Shown here one piece after another: positions 39,697-50,715 of a stretch of 64,000 bases of DNA (positions are counted from its first letter, which is position 1; each line of letters starts with the position of its first letter). A program made the position numbers and the translations under genes. The notes under the pieces were generated by a model, which worked only from the letters and a program-made list of their open reading frames with translations, was not told the origin of the DNA and made no database searches. The DNA comes from Paramarasmius palmivorus. Lineage: Eukaryota; Basidiomycota; Agaricomycetes; Agaricales; Marasmiaceae. The stretch lies in contig JAYKXP010000008.1 of NCBI GenBank assembly GCA_037176845.1, forward strand, positions 496,001-560,000. The letters run 5' to 3'.

Positions 39697-40291
39697 TCGA
39701 ATTCCAATCTTTGAACGAGGTCGAATACTGAGCGCAATGAGGAATGCATTTAGGACGTCGTGTGCTGCATGTCGTTGAAGATCAAGAGGCGAAATATAGA
39801 CTCGGCAAGCAACCAGTCATCCAAACATGACGCCATAAAATTTTCGGCCTTGGAACGGGCTGTAAAGTTATAATAAACTTGTTGTAATTCGAGGAGGAAT
39901 AGCCCTTGTAATCGCACGTTCCATGGGGTATACGCTGGGTATATAGGTATGAGAAGCAGTGCATTTTACCTGCTATACCCAAGCTGTAACTGCTGTAACC
40001 CGTCCAACACCCGAGTCTGCCCGAAATCCATACGAATATCCATAGATTCCATACTTTTTTCAGTGATTTGCTGGCAAATCCGCAACCCCACTAGCTCCCC
40101 AAGGTCTGGGGCAATCTAGATGAGGCGTAAATACGCTGATGCTAGCATAATTTGTGAGGCAAAGTTGAATTATTCATCGCGTCGGATGAAGCCGATAAAT
40201 ATCATCATGTCATATAGCCAGGGCCAGTAAAAAGTTTGGGGTTTCACCCTTCTCCTCTTCCCACTTCCACCATCTTCTCTCCTCATATTTC
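39697..40291. other. Divergent intergenic region ATG2-like / adenylate kinase
   Basis: 595 bp with both promoters. No coding sequence or repeat recognised. Confidence 0.4.
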
Positions 40292-41475
40292 ATGCAGTCC
40301 CTCAGAGCGACTAGGGCATCAGGATTACACACCAGAGCCCATAGTATCGCTGCCAGGAATGCCTCGTCTTCACGTATAGTTTCGGTCGCACGAGTCAGGT
40401 CGATCTCTTCAACTGCACCGGCTGCAAAACCCCAGCCATTCTTCGTCAACACTTTACGAGCTGCAGCTCAGGATACACGCGAACACGATGAAGCACGCCG
40501 CGGTAACATGCTTCGCATGCTCGTGTTCGGCAAGCCAGGTGCGGGCAAAGGCACCTTGAGTGCTAGGCTCGTCAAGAAATACGACATTGTAACGCTTTCA
40601 ACTGGAGACCTATTGAGGATGCATATACAGGAGAGGTACGTCTTGAATGCTACTCTCCCGATGGAGAGAGAGAACGTTCATGCTTATCATTTTTTGTTCC
40701 GCGTCTTTAGGACTGAAGTGGGGCGTCAAGCAGAGGAGATCGTCGCTCAAGGTGGTTTGGTACCTGATGAGTTGATGCTTCAAGTGGTCACTAGCAAACT
40801 CGACCTGCTTCATAACAAGGTATGTAATAGCTTTACTACCCCTTGGACAACTCGGCTAAGTCATTCTCAGCACTGGATTTTAGACGGTTTCCCCCGAACA
40901 CTACCTCAAGGCGAACTACTGGATGCCCACCTCAAGTGCGTATACACTCTCAAAGCGAATAGAGCCCAAGCTGACATCTGCTTCACCCTTTCAGAAAGCA
41001 GGGTACCCCTCTCAGTCTAGTCGTTAACGTCGAAGTTCCGGATGAGATAATCCTCAGCCGGATCTCCGATAGATGGGTCCACCTCCCTTCCGGACGTGTA
41101 TACAACATGTCCTACAACCGCCCCAAAATCGATGGGTTCGATGACGAGACCGGCGAACCCTTGACCAAGCGTCCCGACGACAACCCAGAGATCTTTGATC
41201 GTCGACTGCAAAAGTTCTACAGCACGACGGCACCTCTCATCGCATACTATGCCAACCAAGCGCAGAAGAAGGTCGCGTCGGCCCCGCATAGAAACCCTCA
41301 CCAACATCCTCATCAATTGGCGTTCCCTGTGAAGCCTCCTCATCGCCTTAGATTGGAGACGGTCACGGGAAGGACCTCGGATGAGATCTGGCCCAAGCTT
41401 GAGGCTGCGGTTACCAGGGCGTTCCCGAGCTATCAAGGAAAGAGCGGAGAGTATAGAGCAAAGAAGGAGACATAG
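40292..41475 (+). CDS. ADK2: Mitochondrial adenylate kinase (GTP:AMP phosphotransferase, AK3/ADK2 type)
   Basis: The enzyme transfers phosphate to AMP in the mitochondrial matrix. The first about 60 residues are Arg/Ser/Ala-rich without acids (MQSLRATRASGLHTRAHSIA), a typical import presequence. The P-loop is MLVFGKPGAGKGTLSARLVK, followed by IVTLSTGDLLRMHI (AMP site), HWILDGFPRTLPQGELL, and the lid RWVHLPSGRVYNMSYNRPKI with DDETGEPLTKRPDDNPEIFD. The zinc-finger cysteines of some lids are absent, as in AK3. The tail has VTGRTSDEIWPKLEAAV. Four exons, no frame break. The start is the first Met of a continuous presequence. Confidence 0.93.
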
Positions 41476-41739
41476 CCTTAGCGATGCACTCATGTCCGAT
41501 ACGCGTCCGTCGCTGAAGGCATTGCGTACTGTACGGGTTTAGATGCACACTGTTCCCCTTCTCTCTTTCCCCCCATCCATATTGGTCTGAGTATGTGTAT
41601 TTTTACATTCCAGCGTTTCGTGTCTTATATAACATTTCCAGTACCGTACCTTCCTTCTGTTCATTGATGACGTTTCTTTGCTCTGGGTCAGAGATGTTGA
41701 TAATGCTTTTCAATGTTTTTATAGCCAATACATTGTATA

Positions 41740-42745
41740 TCACTTGAGTGCGTACCTGGTGATTGCGATTAGTTGACGAAATACAAAATGAGCGAGCGAC
41801 TTGCATCTTTACTATGTATAAGCCATCCGGGAGCCCTTCTTGCACCTGTTCCTTCACCAGACGCAGTCCTGCCTTTCGGAACGTCTCCTTCCAAGCTAAG
41901 TCCGACCTTGGAGGGATTGAGCCTACAGAATACAGAACAAGAAACAAAGCTCACCTTGTAAAACTCGAATCACTGTCGTCAAACACAGTTCTTGCCTCAC
42001 CAATCGGTGTATCCGAGCAGCAATTCTCCTTCACCACAATGAGACTACGTCCCGGGAACCCGTTATCCGTCCTCAACGCGTCCTTACTTCGTTTGAAAAA
42101 CGAAATCAGATCGTCATCTGTAAGATGCCCTAAACACCACTGACACCAAATCACGTCGAAACCAGAGTTAATATCGCTCAATGAATCGCCATCGGGAGGC
42201 ACATAACCTAACCGATCGAGGAATTTCGTACTGGACGAGCTAAGAGGATGTGCAGGATCGCAATCTTGTAATGTCCCTTGAACGAACGTGACACTCTTGG
42301 ATTTATCTGCAAGGCCTGTCCATTGCTGGTATTTTAGTGTATCTGGATTCGATATGCTAGCTTTCGCTCCAGAAAGTGCTTCTTGGATGAAGGGTTGCAC
42401 CGGTTCAAGGAGAAGAACGTGTGGTACGAGATGAAGGAGGATGTCGCGAGTGACGCGTCCGACGCCTGCGCCGACGTCTAATGCACGTATAGGCTGCTTT
42501 GGAGATGTATCTCTGAGAGGTTTGAGTGAAGAAGGAACAGTTGACAATTCTGGAAAAAGGTTTAGAAGAAATTGGCGAGATCCCAATGCATCGACGCGAG
42601 GTAGAGAGCCAGTTCCAAATCCACCAAGAACACCTGTAAAAATGAACAAAAATCAATAAATAAATAAAAGAAAAGGCATACCGTCCAAGGTAGCTGGTTG
42701 ACTTGTCCAGTAAGCAATTCCTTCCGCAACGTTTGGTTCAGACAT
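41740..42745 (-). CDS. Alpha N-terminal protein methyltransferase 1 (NTM1 family)
   Basis: This SAM-dependent enzyme methylates the N-terminal amine of proteins starting X-Pro-Lys, including ribosomal proteins. It starts MSEPNVAEGIAYWTSQPATL, joins to GVLGGFGTGSLPRVDALGS, then SAM motif I IRALDVGAGVGRVTRDILL, ending of strand 2 VLLLEPVQPF, and the family hallmark FDVIWCQWCLGHLTDDDL. VVKENCCS and FRKAGLRLVKEQVQEGLPDG follow. The last exon is reached through a GC-AG intron and adds YALK with stop at 41740, the normal C-terminus. Length about 290 residues. No frame break. Confidence 0.9.
41756..41804 (-). other. GC-AG intron in the NTM1-family gene
   Basis: On the minus strand the donor is AAGAT|GCAAGT and the acceptor ATCACCAG|GTACGC. 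Splicing yields GLYIVKM-YALK and a stop, the conserved family ending; reading through destroys it. Confidence 0.82.
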
Positions 42746-43557
42746 AAAAGGGAACGTGGGAACTTTGAACCTGACGTCGACCACGTCGACCGTGACTCCG
42801 TTTCTTCCCTTCTTCCACCATCAACAAGACCAAGAGCAAGCTGAGTGTCTCTTCCGGAATTTCAATCTTTAGCCTCTTCTCTGACACGTTCTTGGTACGG
42901 GACTTGGTATTCGTGGGGTACTTCCGAATTACCGTTGGAAGTTTCACAAGTTGGCAATCTAACAAGAGTCGATCCTCGACACAACCAAATTCATAACTCT
43001 TCGTCAAGGAAAATCAACCCCTTTGTAGAGGAGAAAAGGATGAGTAGGCCTATGCCAAGAATGCACAACTCCGAATGAGCCCCTGTGTGCACTGGTACAC
43101 TGCGTGCAAAACATCCCCTCTCACGTTTCTCGGTATTTCTCTGCTTTGAAGAGCCTCGCAATTTATGCCAAAAGACCCACTTCCTACTCCTGGATACCTA
43201 ATTAATGCTGTATCCCGCCTTACACTCGACTGTGAATTCGAGCTCATGAAGGAAGCAAAGGAACGGTGAACTTCGTTGCCTAGCTTGCAAGGGTATCCGT
43301 CGCATTTTGGCGGCTTTATTCGCGTTCTAAAACGCCTCGATCGATGATTCGCACTCAACTTTCAACGGCAGGTAATACTTCTGGGCAAGACGTCTATCAC
43401 ATTCACCTCCTCTTTGGTTTCGGTGCTCTCCGAGGGGTTACTACAATTGACATCAAGGAACTAGATATAAGATGCACATACTGCAATCAACAATCTACAC
43501 CTTTTGTTCTTTGATTATCTGTAATCCTCGGTTATCCCTCGCTGGCTTTCGCTCATC
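42746..43557. other. Divergent intergenic region NTM1 / DUF6534
   Basis: 812 bp. Several short open stretches exist on both strands but none shows a known motif or codon pattern. Presumed promoters only. Confidence 0.4.
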
Positions 43558-44960
43558 ATGTCTTCGGATCCCAACTACAATGCTCGTATCGAGACGACCA
43601 TGGGAGCGCTCTGGTGGGGACTCCAGGCGGCTACGATGTAAGTCCCGAATTATCGCGTTTGCGTGGCAATCATTGCTCAATTCTGTTCTTAGTCTTTGGG
43701 GTGTCACGACCACCCAGACGTGGTATTATTACGAGACCTACAAAAAGGATCACTTGTCACTCAAAATACTTGTGAGTCTCACGGGCATACAGCATGAACG
43801 ATAATTGACCATGCGCAGGTTGGGCTTGTGTTCCTCACCGATACAGCACACGAGGCCGTTATTCTGCATGCAAGTAAGTAAATTTTCATCACATTATACA
43901 ATGATACCGCCATTCATGCCTGATTCGTAGTGTATCACTATCTTGTACAGGGATGGGGGAATTTAGAGTCCCTCCGCCATGTTACCGCTACACTGTACCA
44001 GGATGTCACTATCAATGGTATTACAGGGTATGTCTGGTTCACTCAGGCTCCATAAGGTACTGTATACCTAATCTTCACCGTCTAGTGCCCTCGTCCAAGC
44101 ATTCTTCGTGTATCGTATATGGATTTTCTCAAAGGGAAATATTCCTATGATGATTCTCCTGTCTGCCATGGTTATTACCCTGCTCAGTGAGTACTCATCC
44201 TCTGCGCCTCCGGCGGTGAGAGCTCAAGGCATCGTCGTATTCTCTAGTACTTCAGTTTCTTTACGCTGGGTTCGGACAAATCAAATATTCCACGTTTTGA
44301 GGAGATGGGGGGTTTACTAGGTCTGAACCTAGCTATTGTACGTTCTGTGAAAGCTCTTTCGTTCACTCAATGACGCCGATCAATTACATAGAATTCTCTT
44401 ACTGCTGTCGTCGACGTCTCCCTCACTGTCGCGGTCTGCTACTACTTGTCGAGATCTAGAACGGGTTTCGCGGCATCAGAGACGATGCTTAACAAGATTA
44501 TTGTCCTGGCAATCAACACCGGTGCGATTACCTCAGTGTGGACTATCTTGATCCTTATTGCGGTGAGTTGCTTGCTACTCTGTTCGAGCCAATGTTCACT
44601 CGAAATCAGTATTTATCGCTTCGTGGATACTACGTCTACTTTGGCATGTACCTCGTTATTGGGCGGCTTTATGCCAATTCTCTACTTGCCACCTTGAACT
44701 CACGCCAGAGAATGCGCTCCACGAGTGATGCCGCCCAAGTCGACGCATACAATCTGGATCAGTTCTCGCAGCACCCAGGAACTGATGTACGTGCTTTTTT
44801 GTAACGAGATTGGACAGTGTTGCTGATAAAATGTCAAACATTGCAGACGACTGGCGCTGTTCAAGTCCACATGAATATTGAGACGGTCAAAGATTTGGAA
44901 GCGAACCAGGATGACTCGGAGTCATCGAATGGACCGTATTTTCGTTCTAAAGGACGTTGA
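43558..44960 (+). CDS. DUF6534 multi-pass membrane protein
   Basis: Members of this basidiomycete family have about seven membrane helices; function is unknown. It starts MSSDPNYNARIETTMGALWW and shows hydrophobic helices at ATILWGVTTTQTWYYY, KILVGLVFLTDTAHEAVILH, ALVQAFFVYRIWIFSKGN, MMILLSAMVITLL, LNLAIN with ALTAVVDVSLTVAVCYYLSR, IIVLAINTGAITSVWTILIL and GYYVYFGMYLVIGRLYANSL. The ending SLLATLNSR is a family signature. The C-terminal tail is hydrophilic. One extra T in TTTT near 44296 separates GFGQIKYSTF from EEMGGLLGLNLAI. Six or seven introns. Confidence 0.78.
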
Positions 44961-45266
44961 AGCAGGTCTTGTACTGGTACGGTTTTTACTAGGTTACTGG
45001 CTTCCCTTGGTCTTTTGCATATACCATTCAGTGCTCTTTACTTCCATTTGATTTTCTGTGTCCCTTGTATTCAGCGGCGATTCTATATCGTATTATATTG
45101 CTGTCACCTAGTATACATCGCGACTCATGAGATGGGACGCAATACAACATGTCGTGGATTCCATAGCTCAGAGGCCCGAAAACCCCTATAAGGCGCGTGA
45201 GAACCAAAAGATAATCGTACACAAAGCAAAACAACGCGTCTCTTTCATCAACACGCCCACGACATC
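44961..45266. other. Intergenic region before CSM3
   Basis: 306 bp between two plus-strand genes; no feature recognised beyond AT-rich 3' flank. Confidence 0.4.
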
Positions 45267-46587
45267 ATGGAACCTCTATTCCTACCAGACGAAGAGGAAA
45301 ATGCAAATGCAAACTCTCGAAATACACCCCCATCACCACCTCCAGAAGATATCGACATTGATGCCATATTCAAAGAGTTTGAAGAGGAAGCGGCCGACGA
45401 CCATGTTTTTGACATGGAGGCTACGAGACGACGGGCGAAGCTAAATACAAGAAAGCACCCTTGCCAAAGATGACACAGCATGAGATACTTCCGAGTAGCT
45501 CACCGCCGAGGGATCTGGGGGATGATGGTGCGAAGGGTAGTTCCAAGACGGATGGCAAGAAAGATGGAGATAAGAAGGAGAAAGAAGAAACCTATGCGGT
45601 TGGACGAAGCGCGGTTGTTGGGTCCTACTGGCTTTCCTCAACTGATAAAGGATACGAAGGATTTCAGACCGAAAGGAAAAGGGCACGAGGCACGTATCAT
45701 TCCACTGTGCGCTGTGCTGGGTAACCTAATACTATATCACAGGCAAGAGACTTGGATCGCCTACTTCAAGTCTATCAGTTCTGGACACACAGAATGTATC
45801 CAAAGTCACAGTTTAGCGACACGGTTGAACGAGTAGAGAAGCTTTGTCACTCCAAACGGAATGACCGTACGTGGACTTTCCTAGTTGCTCTGACTAACGC
45901 TAATCTCGAATGTTTCTAGGTAGCGCTAAGTGTATGGAGAGACGAGGCTCATGGAAAGGTGTCCCGTCTGGAGCAGAAGACGATGAAATCATAGATCTTA
46001 CCGAGAATGAAGGAAATGCTACCGACACGAATCATTCCGACGCCGCACAATATGCTTCATCATCTCCAGTACCACCCACACGGCCTCCTTCGTCTCCTGA
46101 CACGTCGGGACGCAGTGCTGCTGGAGCAGACGATGATGACGAAGAACTTGACGCGGTTATGCGGGACCTGGAAGAACGCAGGCAAAAGGAGCTTGCTACT
46201 CAGAATGGCGATAAGCAGCCTAGTACCAGTAGGAATGCACCGTCATCGACATCTAATGGAGGCAGCATGGATATTGATGACGACGACTTGTGGGCTGCCT
46301 TTGATGAAGTTCACGATGGTGGAATGACCACTTCGACGACTGCAACCGATTCGTCTACCGTTTTGACTAGTGGCAATGCCAGTACGTCGATGGACGATGA
46401 TGAGGAGATGTGGGATGTAGTCAGGGAAATGGAACAGGCTGAGAGGGCATCGTCAATGTCAAAACCAGCTAGTCAAGCAACCAAAGAGTTACCGAAACAG
46501 GATACAGGTGCTGGAGTTCCGAGTTCCGAACCTGGGAAGAGTACGAGTGCACCTGTAGACGATGACTGGGAAGATATGTATGTGTAG
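45267..46587 (+). CDS. CSM3: Replication fork protection complex subunit Csm3/Swi3 (Tipin)
   Basis: With Tof1/Timeless this protein stabilises stalled forks and supports S-phase checkpoint signalling. The N-terminus is acidic (LPDEEENANANSR, DIDIDAIFKEFEEEAADDH). The Swi3 domain has HEILPSSSPPRDLGDDG, MRLDEARLLGPTGFPQLIKD, TKDFRPKGKGHE, ARDLDRLLQVYQFWTHRMYP and DTVERVEKLCHSKR, then VALSVWRDEAHGK. The C-terminal half is long, acidic and low complexity (DDEIIDLTENEGN, DDDDEELDAVMRDLE) and ends DDDWEDMYV. Three frame breaks lie near 45459, 45575-45590 and 45972. Despite these the Swi3 domain is recognisable in every segment. Confidence 0.85.
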
Positions 46588-46719
46588 ATATGATCTTTAC
46601 TACTGCCTTTGATGCTTTACGGGCTTTCGTTGCTTGTGTGAAAATGCCCGAGATTTACCCTCGATATCCGCCGTTTCATTGTCCCGGCAGGCAAATTGAT
46701 AGCTTCTCGTCTGACCACC

Positions 46720-47543
46720 ATGACGATTCACCATCGTTGGCCTCTGCTACCCGTACAGCTCCAGCAACTCACTCAAGTCCGTTTAGCTTCGACCGCAAGC
46801 ACCTCTGGTACCTTTCCATTTCCAACACATCCCAGGCCGACACCATATGAGATATTCCATTTACCACCCAACGCGACCCAGGATGATATCAAAGCTAGAT
46901 GTTAGTAACATGCTTGTTCCTCAGAAAACGTAGCTTTTACATTCCTGGCTTTCTTGCAGATTATGACCTTGTCCGAGCACATCACCCAGATTCACCTTCC
47001 TGTCGTCTGCTTGACCCTCAAATTCGGCACGCGAGGTTTCAGGCCATAACATCGGCTTATGATTTACTTCGTCGAGGTCGCAGCGCTGGATTCGGTCTAG
47101 GGAGGTGCCTTTGATCATGAATACGCACAAGAAGTGGCCAAGAGGAAGCATATGTACTACAAGCACTATCATGCAAGGAAGATGCGAGAGGACATGGCCC
47201 CTAAGTACACCTACGCACGATATGACTGGAACTCGAATCCAGATGAGAGATGGAAGGATTATATGATCATTGGGTTTGGTGTTTTGGTGAGTATTGCGTT
47301 TTTCGGTAGTACTTGGGAACTAAACGTCTCGGAATGCAGGCGATCGCTGTTGGGGTGGCACCTGGGCTCTTCCTTTTCCCCGTTCACATACACAAGAGAC
47401 ACGAAGCTGCCGTTTTCAACCTGGCCCAGGCGCGGTCTGAAGCCAAACTAGTCGGTGAGGATAGGATGCGAGAAACGAAAATCAGGGCCAGAGATCTCAG
47501 GTTGCAGGACAATTCATCGAAGGAAACCAAATACTCCGACTGA
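46720..47543 (+). CDS. J-domain (DnaJ-like) membrane protein, probably mitochondrial
   Basis: J-domain proteins stimulate Hsp70 ATPase. The N-terminus (MTIHHRWPLLPVQLQQLTQV, then RLASTASTSG) looks like a mitochondrial presequence. The J domain begins PYEIFHLPPNATQDDIKAR and has the essential HPD in LVRAHHPDS, then ARFQAITSAYDLLRRG. A single hydrophobic segment is near the C-terminus (YMIIGFGVL-AIAVGVAPGLF), followed by a charged tail (HKRHEAAVFNLAQARSEAK). The layout resembles short membrane-anchored J-proteins such as yeast Jid1. A missing base near 47100 separates GFGLG from GAFDHEYAQEVAKRKH. Exact partner not inferable. Confidence 0.78.
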
Positions 47544-47678
47544 GAACTTGACATAGTATATATTCACTATTTGCTTGCATACAGAACGCTCACTATTACT
47601 GTAGTTGTACAATTTCTTGTTTGTATCATAGTTAGATTACAATCTTGGCTACCAAATGAACGTTTGTAGCACACATTT

Positions 47679-48659
47679 TCACCCCACCATGCTTCTTTTA
47701 CGACCTCTCAGACGGACATCATCCAATCTCGACTTGATAGGTGCCCATTCCTTTCCCATCCTTTTCTCGTAGGCAGACAGGACAGAAGCAAACATGGGCT
47801 CGGAATCTGGATGCGTAGATGAGAATGCACGTTCCAGGACGTAAAGATCGACGGCCTTGTCCTCTGTGAGGGACGATTGGAAAGCTAATCCGAAATCTAT
47901 TAAAACCTATAGCTCTATTAACGTCGGCATTGGATATTGAAAACATCCTCATACCAGTTGTGTTATCATATTGGGTTCAGAGGAATGGAACGATGAAGGA
48001 TGTCGAAGCATCATGTTGGAAGTCGTAAGGTCTCCGTGAATCACATCTGCTTGGTGCATTTTCGCGATTTCAGTACCTATGAGCTTCATGACATCGTCTA
48101 GAGGATGACATTCAGCACGTATAATGGTTAGAAGGTATGGATAGCGCCCACGTACCAACAGAAACGCCGTATTCCTTCAATGACTCGTTCTCATCTACAC
48201 TCTCTACATCTTCCTCGCCCTCGATCTCTTCTTCTGCACCGCCAGGCAATAGTTTCCTCACACTCTTGCCTTCTATCCACTCAATACCAAGAACTCCTGC
48301 ATTGGCATCAACCATCCTTATCCCAGGAACATTGACACCAGATCTGTAGAACATCAGTTGAAAGAAAATGACGCTTGTACAAGCCATGAACCTCAAGCAT
48401 TTCAACAAAGAACGAGCTTCTCCTGCTATCCTTTGACGTGTAAGCGACACATCAAGTGTTGGGTGTCTATATTGCTTTTGAAATCGATACTTGAGGAGTA
48501 TAGGTGGTGCTTCAGGTGTTATACGCGATTTGTAGACTTTCTATCTAGCGGTCGAGTCATTGGTTTGCGTATGAAAAAGAGGTTATTGAGATAACTTGCA
48601 GCTTCTGCTCCTTGAGATATGAGCACAGATGATTTTATGAGATTTTGTGAGGCGGACAT
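47679..48659 (-). CDS. BUD32: EKC/KEOPS complex kinase BUD32 (PRPK)
   Basis: BUD32 is the small atypical kinase/ATPase of the KEOPS complex needed for tRNA t6A modification. It starts [20 protein letters not shown] and joins by a GC-AG intron to KVYKSRI, then [19 protein letters not shown] and [18 protein letters not shown]. Further motifs: [38 protein letters not shown] (catalytic loop), [20 protein letters not shown] (DFG), [14 protein letters not shown], and the basic C-terminus [11 protein letters not shown] typical of the family. About 270 residues including an acidic insert ([18 protein letters not shown]). No frame break. Confidence 0.95.
48541..48599 (-). other. GC-AG intron in BUD32
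   Basis: On the minus strand the donor is GAAGCT|GCAAGT and the acceptor TAGATAG|AAAGTC. Splicing gives SQGAEA-KVYKS, the glycine-rich-loop region of BUD32. Confidence 0.82.
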
Positions 48660-50310
48660 GGTGGATAAAGATCAAAGGGCTGGGAAATATTCCGAGAATT
48701 TTCTGCCAGAGCGTCAAAGGCCTTCTCAGACTCTTACACCCACCATCGCATTGCTTGACACCAGTACGTATGTATCTGCATCACTTCTAAACCAAACACT
48801 CGAAGTGGCACTATCCTACTCGATACATCAGCTTTCAGGACGCTGTCACGATCAATCACTTCGTCCAATAGACAGCTTATTATTCAGACACTTCACGATG
48901 CAGAAGATAATCTGAAAGAATGCGAGTCTGAAATTGCCATCCTCCTCGCCCGACGCGAGAGGCACATTCGGAGCATTCAGAGATGCCAAGCTCTGCTCAC
49001 ACCCATCCACGATCTCCCAGCCGAAATCCTTTCTTTCATATTCGAGATTCTTTGCGAGGAGAATGCTCTCACCCCCGACTTTGCCCCGCTGCCCTTGACA
49101 CTCTCTGCGGTTTGTTCTCGTTGGCGACAGATTGTTGTGTCTTCACCGACGTTGTGGTCATCATTGGAAGTCAACGCTTCCTCGTGGAAGGACGAATCGA
49201 TGCTCGCTCGTACTGTGCAGATGTTTATGGATCGATCTCGCACAAAGCCGTTGAAGATACGCCTTCAGTGCTATCACTATCCTCGCGAACGCGCAATTGT
49301 TGATCCTTCACTTCGAATATTAGTGACTGACTCATCACGATGGTTGGTCATGGACTTCTCTTTCCATACGAGTTTTGCCCCAGATTGGGACATTACTAAG
49401 GTGATTAGAGGAAATCTTCCGCTACTTTGCCACGTCCACTTCGATTTTGAGCCGGAAGACCTCTTCGAAGAGGCCCCTGCTCTACGTTCTGCCGCATGCG
49501 AATGCGTGGCTGAAGTTCCAGAGCTTCCGTTTGAACAGCTTACTCGGCTTACTGTAGCCTTCACTGGCGAATCAATTGCTGGTCCAATACTTCAGCGTTG
49601 TCAAGCGTTGAAGCAATTAGAAATTAGCTACGTACAGGAAGAGGACGATATCGGAGACATAGTGATCGTTCCTAACGTAGAGGCGCTGACGCTCACAATG
49701 TCTACCGAATTAACTATCCGGTTTGCCTTGGCTCGTTGGCGCTTTCCCCAGCTTCACTCCCTCAAGCTTGTCGGAGATTCAGATTATTCGGAGCCGTGCT
49801 GGAGATCGTGGGATGATGTATCATTCTTCCAACATTCGTCTCATATCACCATTCTCCGTGTTCGAGGCGCTTCCAGTTTCGGATACCCAAATCCTTGACA
49901 TTCTCACCTCCGTCCCACTCTTGCAACACCTCTTTGTTAGCGATTTAGGCGAATATGACCAAACGTTTGGAATCGCAAACCAGACTATTACATCCACGTT
50001 CCTTGAGCGTCTCGCCTTCAGGACAGGCAGGCCTGCACTTATTCCTCAGCTCCGAGTACTGGCTTTGGATGCTCATTTCGCAGGTTTTGACGCGGCAGGA
50101 TTGGTTAGCATGGTACATTCGAGATGGAATCTACAGAATGGAAGCTCCGCAGGAGATGCCTGCTTGCAATCTATTGATGTACAATTAAGAGGTGATGCTG
50201 TTGAAGGTCTCCCACAAGAGTTTTTGGGGTTGGAATCATTGAAGGTCGCGGGATTGCAAATTAATGTTTCCTTGGTAAAACTTAAAGAATCATATGTATT
50301 TCAAAGTTGA
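48658..50310 (+). CDS. F-box/LRR-type protein, tandem copy 1
   Basis: First of three direct tandem paralogues. After an intron beginning at about 48764 the protein has a coiled coil (LIIQTLHDAEDNLKECESEI, AILLARRERHIRSIQRCQ) leading into the F-box: LTPIHDLPAEILSFIFEIL, LSAVCSRWRQIVVSSPTLW. The C-terminal part has repeat-like leucine segments: EVPELPFEQLTRLTVAF, LQRCQALKQLEISYV, FPQLHSLKLVG, LPVSDTQILDILTSV, GLESLKVAGLQINV. A frame break near 49863 (one extra base) joins TILRV to EALPVSDTQIL. The start is uncertain: ATG at 48658 overlaps the BUD32 start codon on the other strand. Presumed SCF substrate adaptor; substrate unknown. Confidence 0.72.
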
Positions 50311-50715
50311 AGCTATGTAAGTAGAAGTGTTCCAAGCTAGTACGGTGGGAATTGTTGAAGTACATATGGACGCGCCTCGAGTCTCGTAAGCAGACCTGTT
50401 GGATCCCAACCACCACTTGCTCCTGCTACGTGATATCCCGAAGTAGCAACAAAGGACGCGTTTTCTTGATAGGTACGTGGATTCAATATCCGTTGACTTC
50501 AAGATTATCAATATATTCCCCAGGTCGTTCACCAAACTTGGTCTTTCGACCTTTTTGCAAGTTGTTTGCAAGCGACCACTGCTTGCCCAAGTCAGAGTTA
50601 AATCCAGCGGAAGAAATAGCATATTTTGGCAGGTATGCACTTCGATAACGTCCGAGCCTGAGACTAATGTCTGTACAAGTCACTCAATTCACGCATACAG
50701 GCCGAAAAAAAAACC
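50311..50715. other. Spacer between F-box copies 1 and 2
   Basis: 405 bp; holds the promoter of copy 2, whose ATG at 50716 follows an A-run. No further gene seen. Confidence 0.4.
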
